A DNA stretch of 64,000 bases from Streptomyces sp. Ag109_O5-1 (GTDB lineage Bacteria > Actinomycetota > Actinomycetes > Streptomycetales > Streptomycetaceae). The notes beneath the pieces were generated by a model. It did no database searches and was not told the DNA's origin. It saw only the letters and a program-made list of their open reading frames with translations. Shown here piece after piece: positions 45,480-53,007 of this stretch; the first letter of the stretch is position 1; each line of letters opens with the position of its first letter. Both the position numbers and the translations under genes were made by a program. Location: contig NZ_RKQF01000001.1 in NCBI RefSeq assembly GCF_003814875.1, positions 4,526,001 to 4,590,000 on the forward strand, written 5' to 3'.

Positions 45480-45570
45480 GTCGGGGAACCGCGGACCGGT
45501 CTTGGCTGGTCGCGCCCAAGCGGCGGTAGCCGCAGTTCCCATACAGCCCCGCGCCCCTTTCGGGGCGCCT
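45480..45570. repeat. Dispersed repeat copy 2 with internal insertion
   Basis: Starts as copy 1 (AACCGCGGACCGG, TTGGCTGGTCGCGC), then about 31 bases with CGGCGGTAGCCGCAG are inserted before CCCCGCGCCCCTTTCGGGG resumes. Confidence 0.8.
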
Positions 45571-45607
45571 CAGCCCGTGGCGTTGTGAGGTGCCGTCGTA
45601 CATCGGA

Positions 45608-45641
45608 AGAGCCCCGCGTCCCTTACGGGGCGCGGGGCTCT
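45608..45641. terminator. Terminator of the PBP gene
   Basis: AGAGCCCCGCG (45608-45618) pairs fully with CGCGGGGCTCT (45631-45641), loop of 12, five bases past the PBP stop on the minus strand. Confidence 0.85.
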
Positions 45642-45645
45642 CGCG

Positions 45646-48081
45646 TTACTGGCCGCCGCCCTGGTCCAGCGGGTTGTCGGTGATGTCACCCGTGGGGGTG
45701 GTCGCCGGTGCCGACGGGGGCGTGGTCGTCGCCGGTGGTGATGTCGTCGGCGACAGGCTCGGCGACTTCGACGGGGTCAGGGACGGGCTCGCGGACTTCG
45801 TCGGGGTCTGGCTCGGCGTCTGCGACGGGGTTTCCGACGGGGAGGAGCTGAGGGTCGGCGTCGCCGACGGCTTGACGGCCGCGCCCAGCTCGGTGTCGAG
45901 TTCGAACTTCTGCTTCTTCGTGACCCCGAAGGTGTAAGCCGCCCAGATCTGCGCCGGGTAACCGCCACCGTTGATACGGCCGGTGCCCGGGATGAGGCCC
46001 GTGGCGCCGGTCAGCGAGACCTGGTTGTGGGTCTTGGCGTCCTCGCCGAACAGGCCCACCGAGGTCACCAGGTCGGGCGTGTACCCGGTGAACCAGGCCG
46101 ACTTGTTGTTGTCGGACGTACCCGTCTTGCCGGCCACCTCCTGGCCCTTGCGCAGCGGGTTCTGGGCCACCGACACCTTGGCCGTACCGTCGTCGACCAC
46201 GCCGGTCAGCACCGAGGTCACCTGGTCGGCCGCGGTCTTGTTGATCACCTGGTCGCCGATCGGGTTCGGCAGGTCGACCTTGCGGCCGGCCTGCTCCGCC
46301 GACGCGATGATCGTCGGGGTGACCTTCCGGCCGTGGTTGTCGAGGGTGGCGTACACCCCGGCCATCTCCAGCGGGCTCGCGCCCATGGTGCCGAGGGTCA
46401 TCGCGGGCACCGCCTGGACGTCCGTGGTGTCCAGGCCGAGGTCGTTCGCGGTCTTCAGCACGTTCTTCATGCCGACGTCGACGCCCATCTGTGCGAACAC
46501 CGAGTTGACGGACTTGTTCATCGCCGTCTGGACGGGGATCTTGCCGTAGTCGGCGTCGTCCTCGTTCGGCGGTGCGAAGGCGATGTCGCTGCCCTTGACC
46601 GGGCGGCCGCTGGTGCCGTCGTAGATCGTGTTGGCGTCGATCGCCTTGCCGTCCTGCGTCTGCGCGTTCTGGTCGACCGCGGCGGCGAGGATGATCGGCT
46701 TGAAGGTGGACGCCGGCTGGTAGTCGGCGCGGGTGGCGTTGCTCGTGTAGTGCTTGTAGTAGTCCACGCCGCCGTACATGGCGAGGATCTTGCCGGTCTT
46801 GGGGTCGACGGAGACGGCGCCTGCCTGGACGTTGTTGTCGACCTTGCGCTTCTTGCCGTCGAGCTTGCTGGTGAGCTGGCTCTTGATGGCCGCCTCCAGC
46901 TTGGCCTGCTTCTTCGGGTCGATGTTCAGGGTGATCGTCCACCCCTTGTCGATGACCAGTGACTCCGCGTCGGACCTGGAGATGCCCTGCGACTTCATCA
47001 GATGGTTCTCCAGCTGGGTGTTGGCCAGTTCGACCAGATAACCCTTCTGGCCCTCCAGACCGGAGACGGCCTTCGGCTCCTTGGGGATCGGGAACTTCAT
47101 GGCGTCACGCTTGGTCTTGTCCAGCCAGCCCTGGCCGACCATGTTGTTCAGGGTGTAGTTCCAGCGGTTCTGCACCAGCTTCTTGCCGACGGGACCCGCC
47201 ACCGCCCAGTCGTACTGGCTCGGCGCCTGCAGCAGCGAGGCCAGATAGGCGCCCTGCTGGACGGACAGCTTCTGGGCGTCGACGCGGTAGTAGGCCTGTG
47301 CGGCGGCCTGGATGCCGTAGGCGCCGCGGCCGTAGTAGCTGGTGTTGATGTAGCCGGCGAGAATGTCGTCCTTCGTCCTCTCGCGGTCCAGCTTCAGCGA
47401 GATGACCAGTTCCTTCAGCTTGCGCGTGACGGTCTGGTCCTGGCTGAGGTAGTAGTTCTTGACGTACTGCTGGGTGATCGTCGAACCGCCCTGGGTGCCG
47501 CGGCCCATCGCCGTGTTGTAGAGGCCGCGGGCCATGCCCCTCAGGTCGATGCCGTTGTCGGTGTAGAAGGACTTGTTCTCCGCCGCGACGAAGGTGTGCT
47601 GGACGTCCTTCGGGACCTTGGAGAGGTCCACGTTCTCGCGGTTGACGGTGCCCTTGCGGGCCAGGACCGAGCCGTCGCTGTACTTGTAGACGTTGCTCTG
47701 CGTCTGCGCGAGCGGGTTGCCCTCGGGGACGCTCACCGACATGTACAGCGCGATGAAGGCGCCGATGCCCAGCAGACAGACGCCGAGGAACGCGCCGAGC
47801 ATCTTCTTCCAGGTGAACAGCCTGCGTATCCGGCCCTTGGCGGGCTTGCCGTTCTTGCCCTGCTTCCCCGGCGTGCCCGGCTTCCCCTTGGCGGCGGCCT
47901 TGCGGCGCTCCGCGCGGGTGGCGCCCTCGGCGACCGGTGACTCGACCGCGGTCGCGGTCCCGCCCGACGCAGCCGGTGTCTCCGGCGCTGTCTCCGGCGC
48001 GGCCTGCTGCGGCGAGCGGTGCCCGGGCGCGGCGCGGCGGCCACCGCGCTGCCGCGCTCTTCTGTCGTCCGCTCGTCCCAT
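45646..48081 (-). CDS. Class A penicillin-binding protein (transglycosylase/transpeptidase)
   Basis: 811 residues. A disordered cytoplasmic N-terminus rich in Ala/Arg/Lys (1-85), one membrane helix (MLGAFLGVCLLGIGAFIALY), the GT51 transglycosylase domain (VAAENKSFYTDNGIDLRGMA, GGSTITQQYVKNYYL), the transpeptidase with the SxxK motif S458-T-F-K461, later KTGT at 652-655, and a Ser/Thr/Pro-rich tail of about 85 residues. Polymerises and cross-links peptidoglycan outside the membrane. ATG 48079-48081. Single gene, divergent from the SPFH operon. Confidence 0.95.
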   Translation of the reverse strand: MGRADDRRARQRGGRRAAPGHRSPQQAAPETAPETPAASGGTATAVESPVAEGATRAERRKAAAKGKPGTPGKQGKNGKPAKGRIRRLFTWKKMLGAFLGVCLLGIGAFIALYMSVSVPEGNPLAQTQSNVYKYSDGSVLARKGTVNRENVDLSKVPKDVQHTFVAAENKSFYTDNGIDLRGMARGLYNTAMGRGTQGGSTITQQYVKNYYLSQDQTVTRKLKELVISLKLDRERTKDDILAGYINTSYYGRGAYGIQAAAQAYYRVDAQKLSVQQGAYLASLLQAPSQYDWAVAGPVGKKLVQNRWNYTLNNMVGQGWLDKTKRDAMKFPIPKEPKAVSGLEGQKGYLVELANTQLENHLMKSQGISRSDAESLVIDKGWTITLNIDPKKQAKLEAAIKSQLTSKLDGKKRKVDNNVQAGAVSVDPKTGKILAMYGGVDYYKHYTSNATRADYQPASTFKPIILAAAVDQNAQTQDGKAIDANTIYDGTSGRPVKGSDIAFAPPNEDDADYGKIPVQTAMNKSVNSVFAQMGVDVGMKNVLKTANDLGLDTTDVQAVPAMTLGTMGASPLEMAGVYATLDNHGRKVTPTIIASAEQAGRKVDLPNPIGDQVINKTAADQVTSVLTGVVDDGTAKVSVAQNPLRKGQEVAGKTGTSDNNKSAWFTGYTPDLVTSVGLFGEDAKTHNQVSLTGATGLIPGTGRINGGGYPAQIWAAYTFGVTKKQKFELDTELGAAVKPSATPTLSSSPSETPSQTPSQTPTKSASPSLTPSKSPSLSPTTSPPATTTPPSAPATTPTGDITDNPLDQGGGQ

Positions 48082-48278
48082 GAGTCCGTCTGCTCCGCTT
48101 CGTCTCGGCTGTCAAACGTGTGTACGGCTGTCACACAAGTACGTGGCTCAGGTCAATCCCGAAAGCTAACACCGCTGCCTGAGACAGAGAGCGCACGATC
48201 TGTCCTTTTTCGGACGTGACAATCAGCACCCCGTCCAACGGAACCGACGAGCGGAGAAGGCGGAGGGTTGCGTGGCGC

Positions 48279-48296
48279 GATAAAGTGTTATCACTT
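48279..48296 (+). promoter_or_regulatory. Overlapping dyads upstream of the SPFH gene
   Basis: GATAAAGTGTTATC (48279-48292) is GATAA-AGTG-TTATC, and AAGTG-TTAT-CACTT overlaps it (48283-48296), in an AT-rich patch 43-60 bases before the ATG. A likely operator, possibly for a GntR-type regulator, and close to the expected -10. Confidence 0.45.
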
Positions 48297-48338
48297 AGAT
48301 AGAAGGAAGCTAGACAGCTTGCCACTCAAGGGGACCCC

Positions 48339-49325
48339 ATGTCCGTTCACGACTCCTCGGCGACCGCCGACATACCCGAGATGCCGGCCCCGCGCGTGCG
48401 GGAGTTCGCGGCGCACAGCATCGGCGGCGGGCCGGCCCTGCTGCTCGGGCTCGTCGGACTCGCGGCTGCCGTCGCGCTGTTCGTGGCGAGCTCCGCCGTG
48501 AACCCCGCCTTCGCCGTCGGCGGCGTCCTGGTCTTCCTCGCCGCCGTCATCGCGATGCGCGGCCTGAACACGATCGCTCCCCCACTGCCTAAAGGGCGCG
48601 GGAGGTACCCCCATGGCGAGGCCCGGGTCGTCCAGCTCTTCGGGCGGTACCGGGGCACGATCCGGGAGGACGGGCTGCGCTGGGTCAACCCCTTCACCTC
48701 GCACAGGAGGATCTCCACGCGGGTCCGCAACCACGAGACCGCCGTCCTGAAGGTCAACGACGCTTACGGCAACCCGATCGAGCTCGCCGCGGTCGTCGTC
48801 TGGAAGGTCCAGGACACCTCCCAGGCCGTCTTCGAGGTCGACGACTACACGGAGTTCGTCGCGACCCAGACCGAGACCGCCGTACGGCACATCGCGATCG
48901 AGTACCCGTACGACGCCCACGACGAGGACGGGCTCTCGCTGCGCGGCAACGCCGAGGAAATCACCGAGAAGCTGGCCGTCGAGCTCCAGGCACGGGTCGA
49001 GGCGGCCGGAGTGCGGATCATCGAGTCACGCTTCACCCATCTCGCGTACGCTCCCGAGATCGCCTCGGCGATGCTGCAGCGGCAGCAGGCCGGTGCGGTG
49101 GTGGCCGCGCGGCGGCAGATCGTCGACGGAGCGGTGGGGATGGTGGAGGCGGCGCTTGCCCGGATCGCCATGGGGGCACCTCCCACGCCCTTCAGGCTGT
49201 GGGGGAAGGACATCGTGGAGCTGGACGAGGAGCGCAAGGCGGCGATGGTGTCCAACCTGATGGTGGTGCTGTGCGGGGACCGGGCGCCGCAGCCGGTACT
49301 CAACACCGGGACGCTCTACCAGTGA
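48339..49325 (+). CDS. SPFH/band-7 (slipin-like) membrane protein with two in-frame repeat insertions
   Basis: 328 residues. Two hydrophobic helices (GGGPALLLGLVGLAAAVALF and AFAVGGVLVFLAAVIAM), then the SPFH domain (EARVVQLFGRYRGTIREDGL, RWVNPFTSHRRISTRVRNHE, VVVWKVQDTSQAVFEVDDYT, VAARRQIVDGAVGMVEAALA). Such proteins scaffold membrane microdomains. Two stretches, PPLPKGRGRYPH near residue 85 and MGAPPTPFRLWGK near 278, are encoded by copies of one palindromic repeat and interrupt otherwise conserved sequence without breaking the frame. ATG with AAGGGG upstream. The next gene overlaps by 4 nt. Confidence 0.92.
   Translation: MSVHDSSATADIPEMPAPRVREFAAHSIGGGPALLLGLVGLAAAVALFVASSAVNPAFAVGGVLVFLAAVIAMRGLNTIAPPLPKGRGRYPHGEARVVQLFGRYRGTIREDGLRWVNPFTSHRRISTRVRNHETAVLKVNDAYGNPIELAAVVVWKVQDTSQAVFEVDDYTEFVATQTETAVRHIAIEYPYDAHDEDGLSLRGNAEEITEKLAVELQARVEAAGVRIIESRFTHLAYAPEIASAMLQRQQAGAVVAARRQIVDGAVGMVEAALARIAMGAPPTPFRLWGKDIVELDEERKAAMVSNLMVVLCGDRAPQPVLNTGTLYQ
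48577..48614 (-). repeat. Palindromic mini-element inserted in the SPFH gene, copy A
   Basis: Reverse complement reads ATGGGGGTACCTCCCGCGCC, then CTTTAGGCAGTGGGGGAG. About 36 of 40 positions match copy B in opposite orientation. It adds about 11 codons in frame. Confidence 0.8.
49168..49207 (+). repeat. Palindromic mini-element inserted in the SPFH gene, copy B
   Basis: CCATGGGGGCACCTCCCACG, then CCCTTCAGGCTGTGGGGGAA. Encodes GAPPTPFRLWG in the SPFH protein, where related proteins are expected to run directly from ALARIA into DIVELDEERK. Confidence 0.8.
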
Positions 49326-49588
49326 CGGATTCGCCCGCACCCTCGCCCGAGGAGGCGCCCCGGCGCCGGCCGCAGCAGCGCAAGCAGGTGCTGCTGCGGC
49401 TCGACCCGTCGGTGTACGACGCGCTGGCGCGGTGGGCCGGGGACGAGCTGCGGTCGGCCAACGCGCAGATCGAGTTCCTGCTGCGACGCGCGCTCGCGGA
49501 AGCCGGCCGGTTGCCCGGCGAGGCCGGTCCCCTGCCGCGCCGGGGGCGGCCGCCGGGAGGCTCCGCCCCGGGGCCGCCGGCCGGCTGA
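49322..49588 (+). CDS. Small ribbon-helix-helix-like protein
   Basis: 88 residues. KQVLLRLDPSVYDALARWAG and RSANAQIEFLLRRALAEAGR fit an Arc/CopG-type strand-helix-helix, with a Pro/Gly-rich tail. The GTG overlaps the SPFH stop (GTGA), so it is made together with the SPFH protein; it may be an accessory or regulator of it. Function inferred from fold only. Confidence 0.75.
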   Translation: MTDSPAPSPEEAPRRRPQQRKQVLLRLDPSVYDALARWAGDELRSANAQIEFLLRRALAEAGRLPGEAGPLPRRGRPPGGSAPGPPAG

Positions 49589-49652
49589 GCGCGGGGTGCG
49601 GCCTCGCCGGGTGCCGGGAGGCGGGTCCGGACCGTCACCAAGTGCCGGCCGG

Positions 49653-49738
49653 TGGGGGCTGGTCGCGCAGTTCCCCGCGCCCCAAAGAAGCGGGCAGTAC
49701 CCGCACCTCCATAGAACGCGCAGTTCCCCGCGCCCCTC
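49653..49738. repeat. Dispersed repeat, one full and one partial copy
   Basis: GGGGGCTGGTCGCGCAGTTC with CCCGCGCCCC at 49655-49683, then CGCGCAGTTCCCCGCGCCCC again at 49717-49736. Lies between convergent stops. Confidence 0.85.
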
Positions 49739-49752
49739 AAAACAGGGGGCTC

Positions 49753-50670
49753 CTAGTCGGTCATGGCGTCAGCCTCTCTCGGCAGTGCCCATGCGTCTCC
49801 CACCGGGCCCACGTGGCGCAGCTTGTCCGGGTTGAGGATCGAGCGGATCGCCTGGATTCGGCCGTCGAGGATGTCCAGGACCATGGTGCTCAGGACCCTG
49901 CCCTCGCGGTCGTGGAGGACCGCGCCCGGCTGGCCGTTCACCTCGCGCGGCTCCAGTACGACTCCGGCCCCGTGCAGCCTCGACGTCAGTGCGCCGATGA
50001 CCTCGGTCACCCGTGCGACGCCGACCAGGCCGCCGCCGCTCCACAGCGGCGCCTTGCCGCCCGCGTCGCCGGTCATCCGGACGTCGGCCGCCAGCAGCGC
50101 CCGCAGGCCGTCCACGTCGCCGTCCCGGAACGCGTCGAAGAAGCGCCCGGCGAGTTTTTCGCGCTCCTTGCGGTCGGCCTCGAAGCGGGGGCGCCCGGCG
50201 TCCATGTGCCGGCGGGCCCGGACCGCGAGCTGCCGGCAGGCCGCCTCCGAACGGTCCACCGCCGAGGCGACCTCGGAGAAGGCGAAGCCGAACACCTCAC
50301 GGAGGACGAAGACCGCCCGCTCCAGCGGGGACAGCCGCTCCAGGAGGAGCAGGGCGGCCATCGACACCGAGTCGGCCAGCTGGGCGGAGCGCTCCGGGTC
50401 CTCGTAGGGGTCGGTCAGCAGCGGCTCGGGGAACCAGGTGCCGACGTACTCCTCCCGTCGTACCCGGGCCGAGCGCAGGACGTCGATGGAGACCCGGGTG
50501 ACCACCGCCGAGAGGTAGGCCCGTGTCGAGGCGGGACGGGTCGCTGCCGTCGTCCAGCGCAGCCAGGTCTCCTGGACCGCGTCCTCGGCCTCGCCGACGC
50601 TGCCCAGGATGCGGTACGAGATCGAGAACAGCAGCGGGCGCAGCTCCTCGAACTCCTCGGCCGGGCTCAC
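49753..50670 (-). CDS. ECF41-type RNA polymerase sigma factor (SigJ-like)
   Basis: 305 residues. Region 2 (EDAVQETWLRWTTA, AYLSAVVTRVSIDVLRSARV), region 4 (LSPLERAVFVLREVFGFAFS, EVASAVDRSEAACRQLAVRA) and a fused C-terminal SnoaL-like domain (FFDAFRDGDVDGLRALLAAD, VNGQPGAVLHDREG), the layout of ECF41 sigma factors, in which the extra domain controls activity instead of an anti-sigma factor. GTG 50668-50670 overlaps the stop of the epimerase gene (GTGA). ECF41 genes usually lie beside a small oxidoreductase-type partner, as here. Confidence 0.93.
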   Translation of the reverse strand: MSPAEEFEELRPLLFSISYRILGSVGEAEDAVQETWLRWTTAATRPASTRAYLSAVVTRVSIDVLRSARVRREEYVGTWFPEPLLTDPYEDPERSAQLADSVSMAALLLLERLSPLERAVFVLREVFGFAFSEVASAVDRSEAACRQLAVRARRHMDAGRPRFEADRKEREKLAGRFFDAFRDGDVDGLRALLAADVRMTGDAGGKAPLWSGGGLVGVARVTEVIGALTSRLHGAGVVLEPREVNGQPGAVLHDREGRVLSTMVLDILDGRIQAIRSILNPDKLRHVGPVGDAWALPREADAMTD

Positions 50671-51599
50671 GCCAGCGCCGCCTTGAACCCCTGCCGCCAG
50701 GACGGGTACCGCAGCTCCCAGCCGAGCTCCCGCTTCGCCTTGGCGTTGGAGAAGCCGCGGCCCTGGGTCATGATCACCACCGCCTGTTCGCCGGCCAGCA
50801 GCCGGGCCAGCCAGACCGGCGCACGGTACGGCCGCTTCGCCCCGGCGCACTCGGCCAGATACGGCAGCCAGTCGGCGGCCGGCGCCGGTTCGTCGTCGAC
50901 GATGTTGAACACGCCCCGCGCCTTCTGCTCGACGGCCAGCACGGTGGCGCTCGCCGCGTCGTCCAGGTGGATCCAGCTGCTGTAGCCGGTGGCCCGGCCG
51001 ACCAGGGGGTACTGACGCTTGCGTACCAGCTCCACCTGGTCGTCGATGGCACCCGGGCCGTAGAAGGCGCCGTACCGCAGGGCCGCGCCGCCGGCGCCGA
51101 GCACCGCGTCCTCCAGGTGCTGGAGAGCCAGCATGCCGCCGTGTGCGGGGGTGCCCGCCATCAGGTCCAGCGGGTCCTCCTCCGTCTTCACCCAGCCGCC
51201 CTCGCGGGCGCCGTTCCAGCTGGCGTGGCTCTGCGCGACGACATGGGGGACACCGGTCGCCTCGGCGGCGGCCAGCAGATGGTCCGTGCCCTCGGTGCGC
51301 AGCCGGTTGGTGAGGGCGAACCACCGGTCCGGGTGCTTGATGTCGGGCTTGCCCGCGTGCGCCACGGAGATCGCGGTCAGCTGGTGCACGATCACGTCCG
51401 GGCGGGCCTCGGCCACCGCCGCCCCGACCGACAGCGCGTCCAGCCCGTCCATCACGACGCCCTCGGCGCCCATTCCCCTCAGCAGCTCCAGTTTGGCGGC
51501 GCCGGTCGTCGTGGCCGTCACCTGATGCCCCCGCGCCACCAGCAGCGGCACCAGCCGCCGTCCCAGAACCCCACTGCCACCTGCCACAAAGACCCGCAC
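50667..51599 (-). CDS. NAD-dependent epimerase/dehydratase family protein
   Basis: 310 residues, extended SDR fold: VRVFVAGGSGVLGRRLVPLL with the Rossmann GxxGxxG, RPDVIVHQLTAISVAHAG, RYGAFYGPGAIDD (the usual active-site Tyr region is replaced by a less canonical one) and WIHLDDAASATVLAVEQKA. Substrate unknown. GTG at 51597-51599 has GGAAGG 8 bases upstream; upstream in-frame codons are not preceded by a site. Coupled to the ECF41 sigma gene, so it is likely the partner of that system. Confidence 0.9.
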   Translation of the reverse strand: MRVFVAGGSGVLGRRLVPLLVARGHQVTATTTGAAKLELLRGMGAEGVVMDGLDALSVGAAVAEARPDVIVHQLTAISVAHAGKPDIKHPDRWFALTNRLRTEGTDHLLAAAEATGVPHVVAQSHASWNGAREGGWVKTEEDPLDLMAGTPAHGGMLALQHLEDAVLGAGGAALRYGAFYGPGAIDDQVELVRKRQYPLVGRATGYSSWIHLDDAASATVLAVEQKARGVFNIVDDEPAPAADWLPYLAECAGAKRPYRAPVWLARLLAGEQAVVIMTQGRGFSNAKAKRELGWELRYPSWRQGFKAALA

Positions 51600-51747
51600 G
51601 GCGATCACCTTCCAGGTACGAGAAACCGATTCCGCACCAGAGACGAGGCAGGGCCGCCCGGATGTGACATGGCGCTGTCGCACAACCGTGACAATCGGTC
51701 CCCACCTGCGCGGAAACACAGCGAACGCACAGTGGGCCGCCACCTGC

Positions 51748-51789
51748 ACACGGTGCGTATACATACCGCGTATACACCGTGTGTAGAGT
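51748..51789 (+). promoter_or_regulatory. PadR operator and leaderless promoter
   Basis: ACACGGTGCGTATAC (51748-51762) faces GTATACACCGTGT (51770-51782), an inverted repeat covering the expected -35. TAGAGT (51784-51789) ends 7 bases before the PadR ATG, so transcription should start at or next to the ATG. Confidence 0.6.
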
Positions 51790-51796
51790 CAGCGTC

Positions 51797-52321
51797 ATGT
51801 CCATCGGTCACACCCTTTTGGGGCTCCTGGAGTCCGGCCCGCGCCACGGCTACGACCTGAAGCGGGCCTTCGACGAGAAGTTCGGTCACGACCGGCCGCT
51901 GCACTACGGCCAGGTCTACTCGACGATGTCCCGGCTGCTGAAGAACGGGCTCGTGGAAGTCGACGGCATCGAGGCGGGCGGCGGGCCCGAGCGCAAGCGG
52001 TACGCCATCACCGACGCCGGCGTCACCGACGTGGAGAAGTGGCTCGCGACCCCGGAGAAGCCGGAGGAGTACCTCCAGTCGACCCTGTACACCAAGGTCG
52101 TGCTCGCGCTGCTGACGCACCGGAACGCCGCCGACATCCTCGACAGCCAGCGCTCCGAGCATCTGCGCAGCATGCGGATCCTCACCGACCGCAAGCGCCG
52201 GGGCGATCTCGCAGACCAACTCGTCTGCGACCACGCCCTGTTCCACCTGGAGGCCGACCTGCGGTGGCTGGAACTGACCGCCGCGCGCCTCGACAAGCTC
52301 CGCACGGAGGTGTCCAAGTGA
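51797..52321 (+). CDS. PadR-family transcriptional regulator
   Basis: 174 residues. Winged helix: IGHTLLGLLESGPRHGYDLK, then HYGQVYSTMSRLLKNGLVEV and GPERKRYAITDAG (wing). The C-terminal helices include LFHLEADLRWLELTAARLDK for dimerisation. It probably represses its own operon and the following ABC transporter through the palindrome at 51748-51782. ATG 51797. Its stop overlaps the ATPase start. Confidence 0.93.
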   Translation: MSIGHTLLGLLESGPRHGYDLKRAFDEKFGHDRPLHYGQVYSTMSRLLKNGLVEVDGIEAGGGPERKRYAITDAGVTDVEKWLATPEKPEEYLQSTLYTKVVLALLTHRNAADILDSQRSEHLRSMRILTDRKRRGDLADQLVCDHALFHLEADLRWLELTAARLDKLRTEVSK

Positions 52322-53007
52322 ACGCTCCCGCCGGTTCGTTGCTCGCGGCCGAGGCGCTGCGCAAGACCTACGGCCCGACCGTCGCGCTCGACGGGGCAGA
52401 GTTCTCCATACACGCGGGCGAGGTCGTCGCCCTGATGGGTCCCTCCGGCTCCGGGAAGTCCACGCTGCTGCACTGTCTCGCCGGGATCGTGACCCCCGAC
52501 GCCGGGTCGATCGTCTACGCCGGGCGGGAGATGGCGACCATGAACGACGCCGAGCGCAGTGCGCTGCGGCGCAGCGAGTTCGGGTTCGTCTTCCAGTTCG
52601 GGCAGCTGGTGCCCGAGTTGACCTGTGTGGAGAACGTGGCGCTGCCGCTGCGGCTGAACGGCACCTCCCGCAAGGAGGCCGAGCGGACGGCGCTGGACTG
52701 GATGCAGCGCCTGGAGGTCGACGATCTGGGGCGCAAGCGGCCCGGTGAGGTCTCCGGCGGCCAGGGGCAGCGCGTCGCGGTGGCACGGGCACTGGTGACC
52801 AGTCCACGGGTGCTGTTCGCGGACGAACCGACCGGCGCGCTGGACTCGCTCAACGGCGAGCGGGTGATGGAGCTGCTGACCGAGGCGGCACGCTCGACCA
52901 ACGCGGCCGTCGTCCTGGTCACGCACGAGGCACGGGTGGCCGCCTACTCCGACCGCGAGATCGTCGTACGGGACGGGAAGTCCCGGGACATGGAGCGCGC
53001 GGTATGA
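52318..53007 (+). CDS. ABC transporter ATP-binding protein (MacB/LolD type)
   Basis: 229 residues. Walker A GPSGSGKST at 41-49, signature VSGGQGQRVAVARALV, Walker B VLFADEPTGALDS, and the switch His in VLVTHEARVA. With the FtsX-like partner it makes an export or mechanotransmission ABC system. GTG 52318 overlaps the PadR stop (GTGA) and the stop overlaps the permease ATG (ATGA). Confidence 0.95.
   Translation: MNAPAGSLLAAEALRKTYGPTVALDGAEFSIHAGEVVALMGPSGSGKSTLLHCLAGIVTPDAGSIVYAGREMATMNDAERSALRRSEFGFVFQFGQLVPELTCVENVALPLRLNGTSRKEAERTALDWMQRLEVDDLGRKRPGEVSGGQGQRVAVARALVTSPRVLFADEPTGALDSLNGERVMELLTEAARSTNAAVVLVTHEARVAAYSDREIVVRDGKSRDMERAV

Larger units (their letters stand above)
45345..45645. 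other. Convergent gap filled with dispersed repeats
   Basis: 301 bases between convergent stops. It consists almost wholly of two copies of the GGCTGGTCGCGC repeat (45367-45418, 45480-45570) and the terminator at 45608-45641. Confidence 0.85.
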
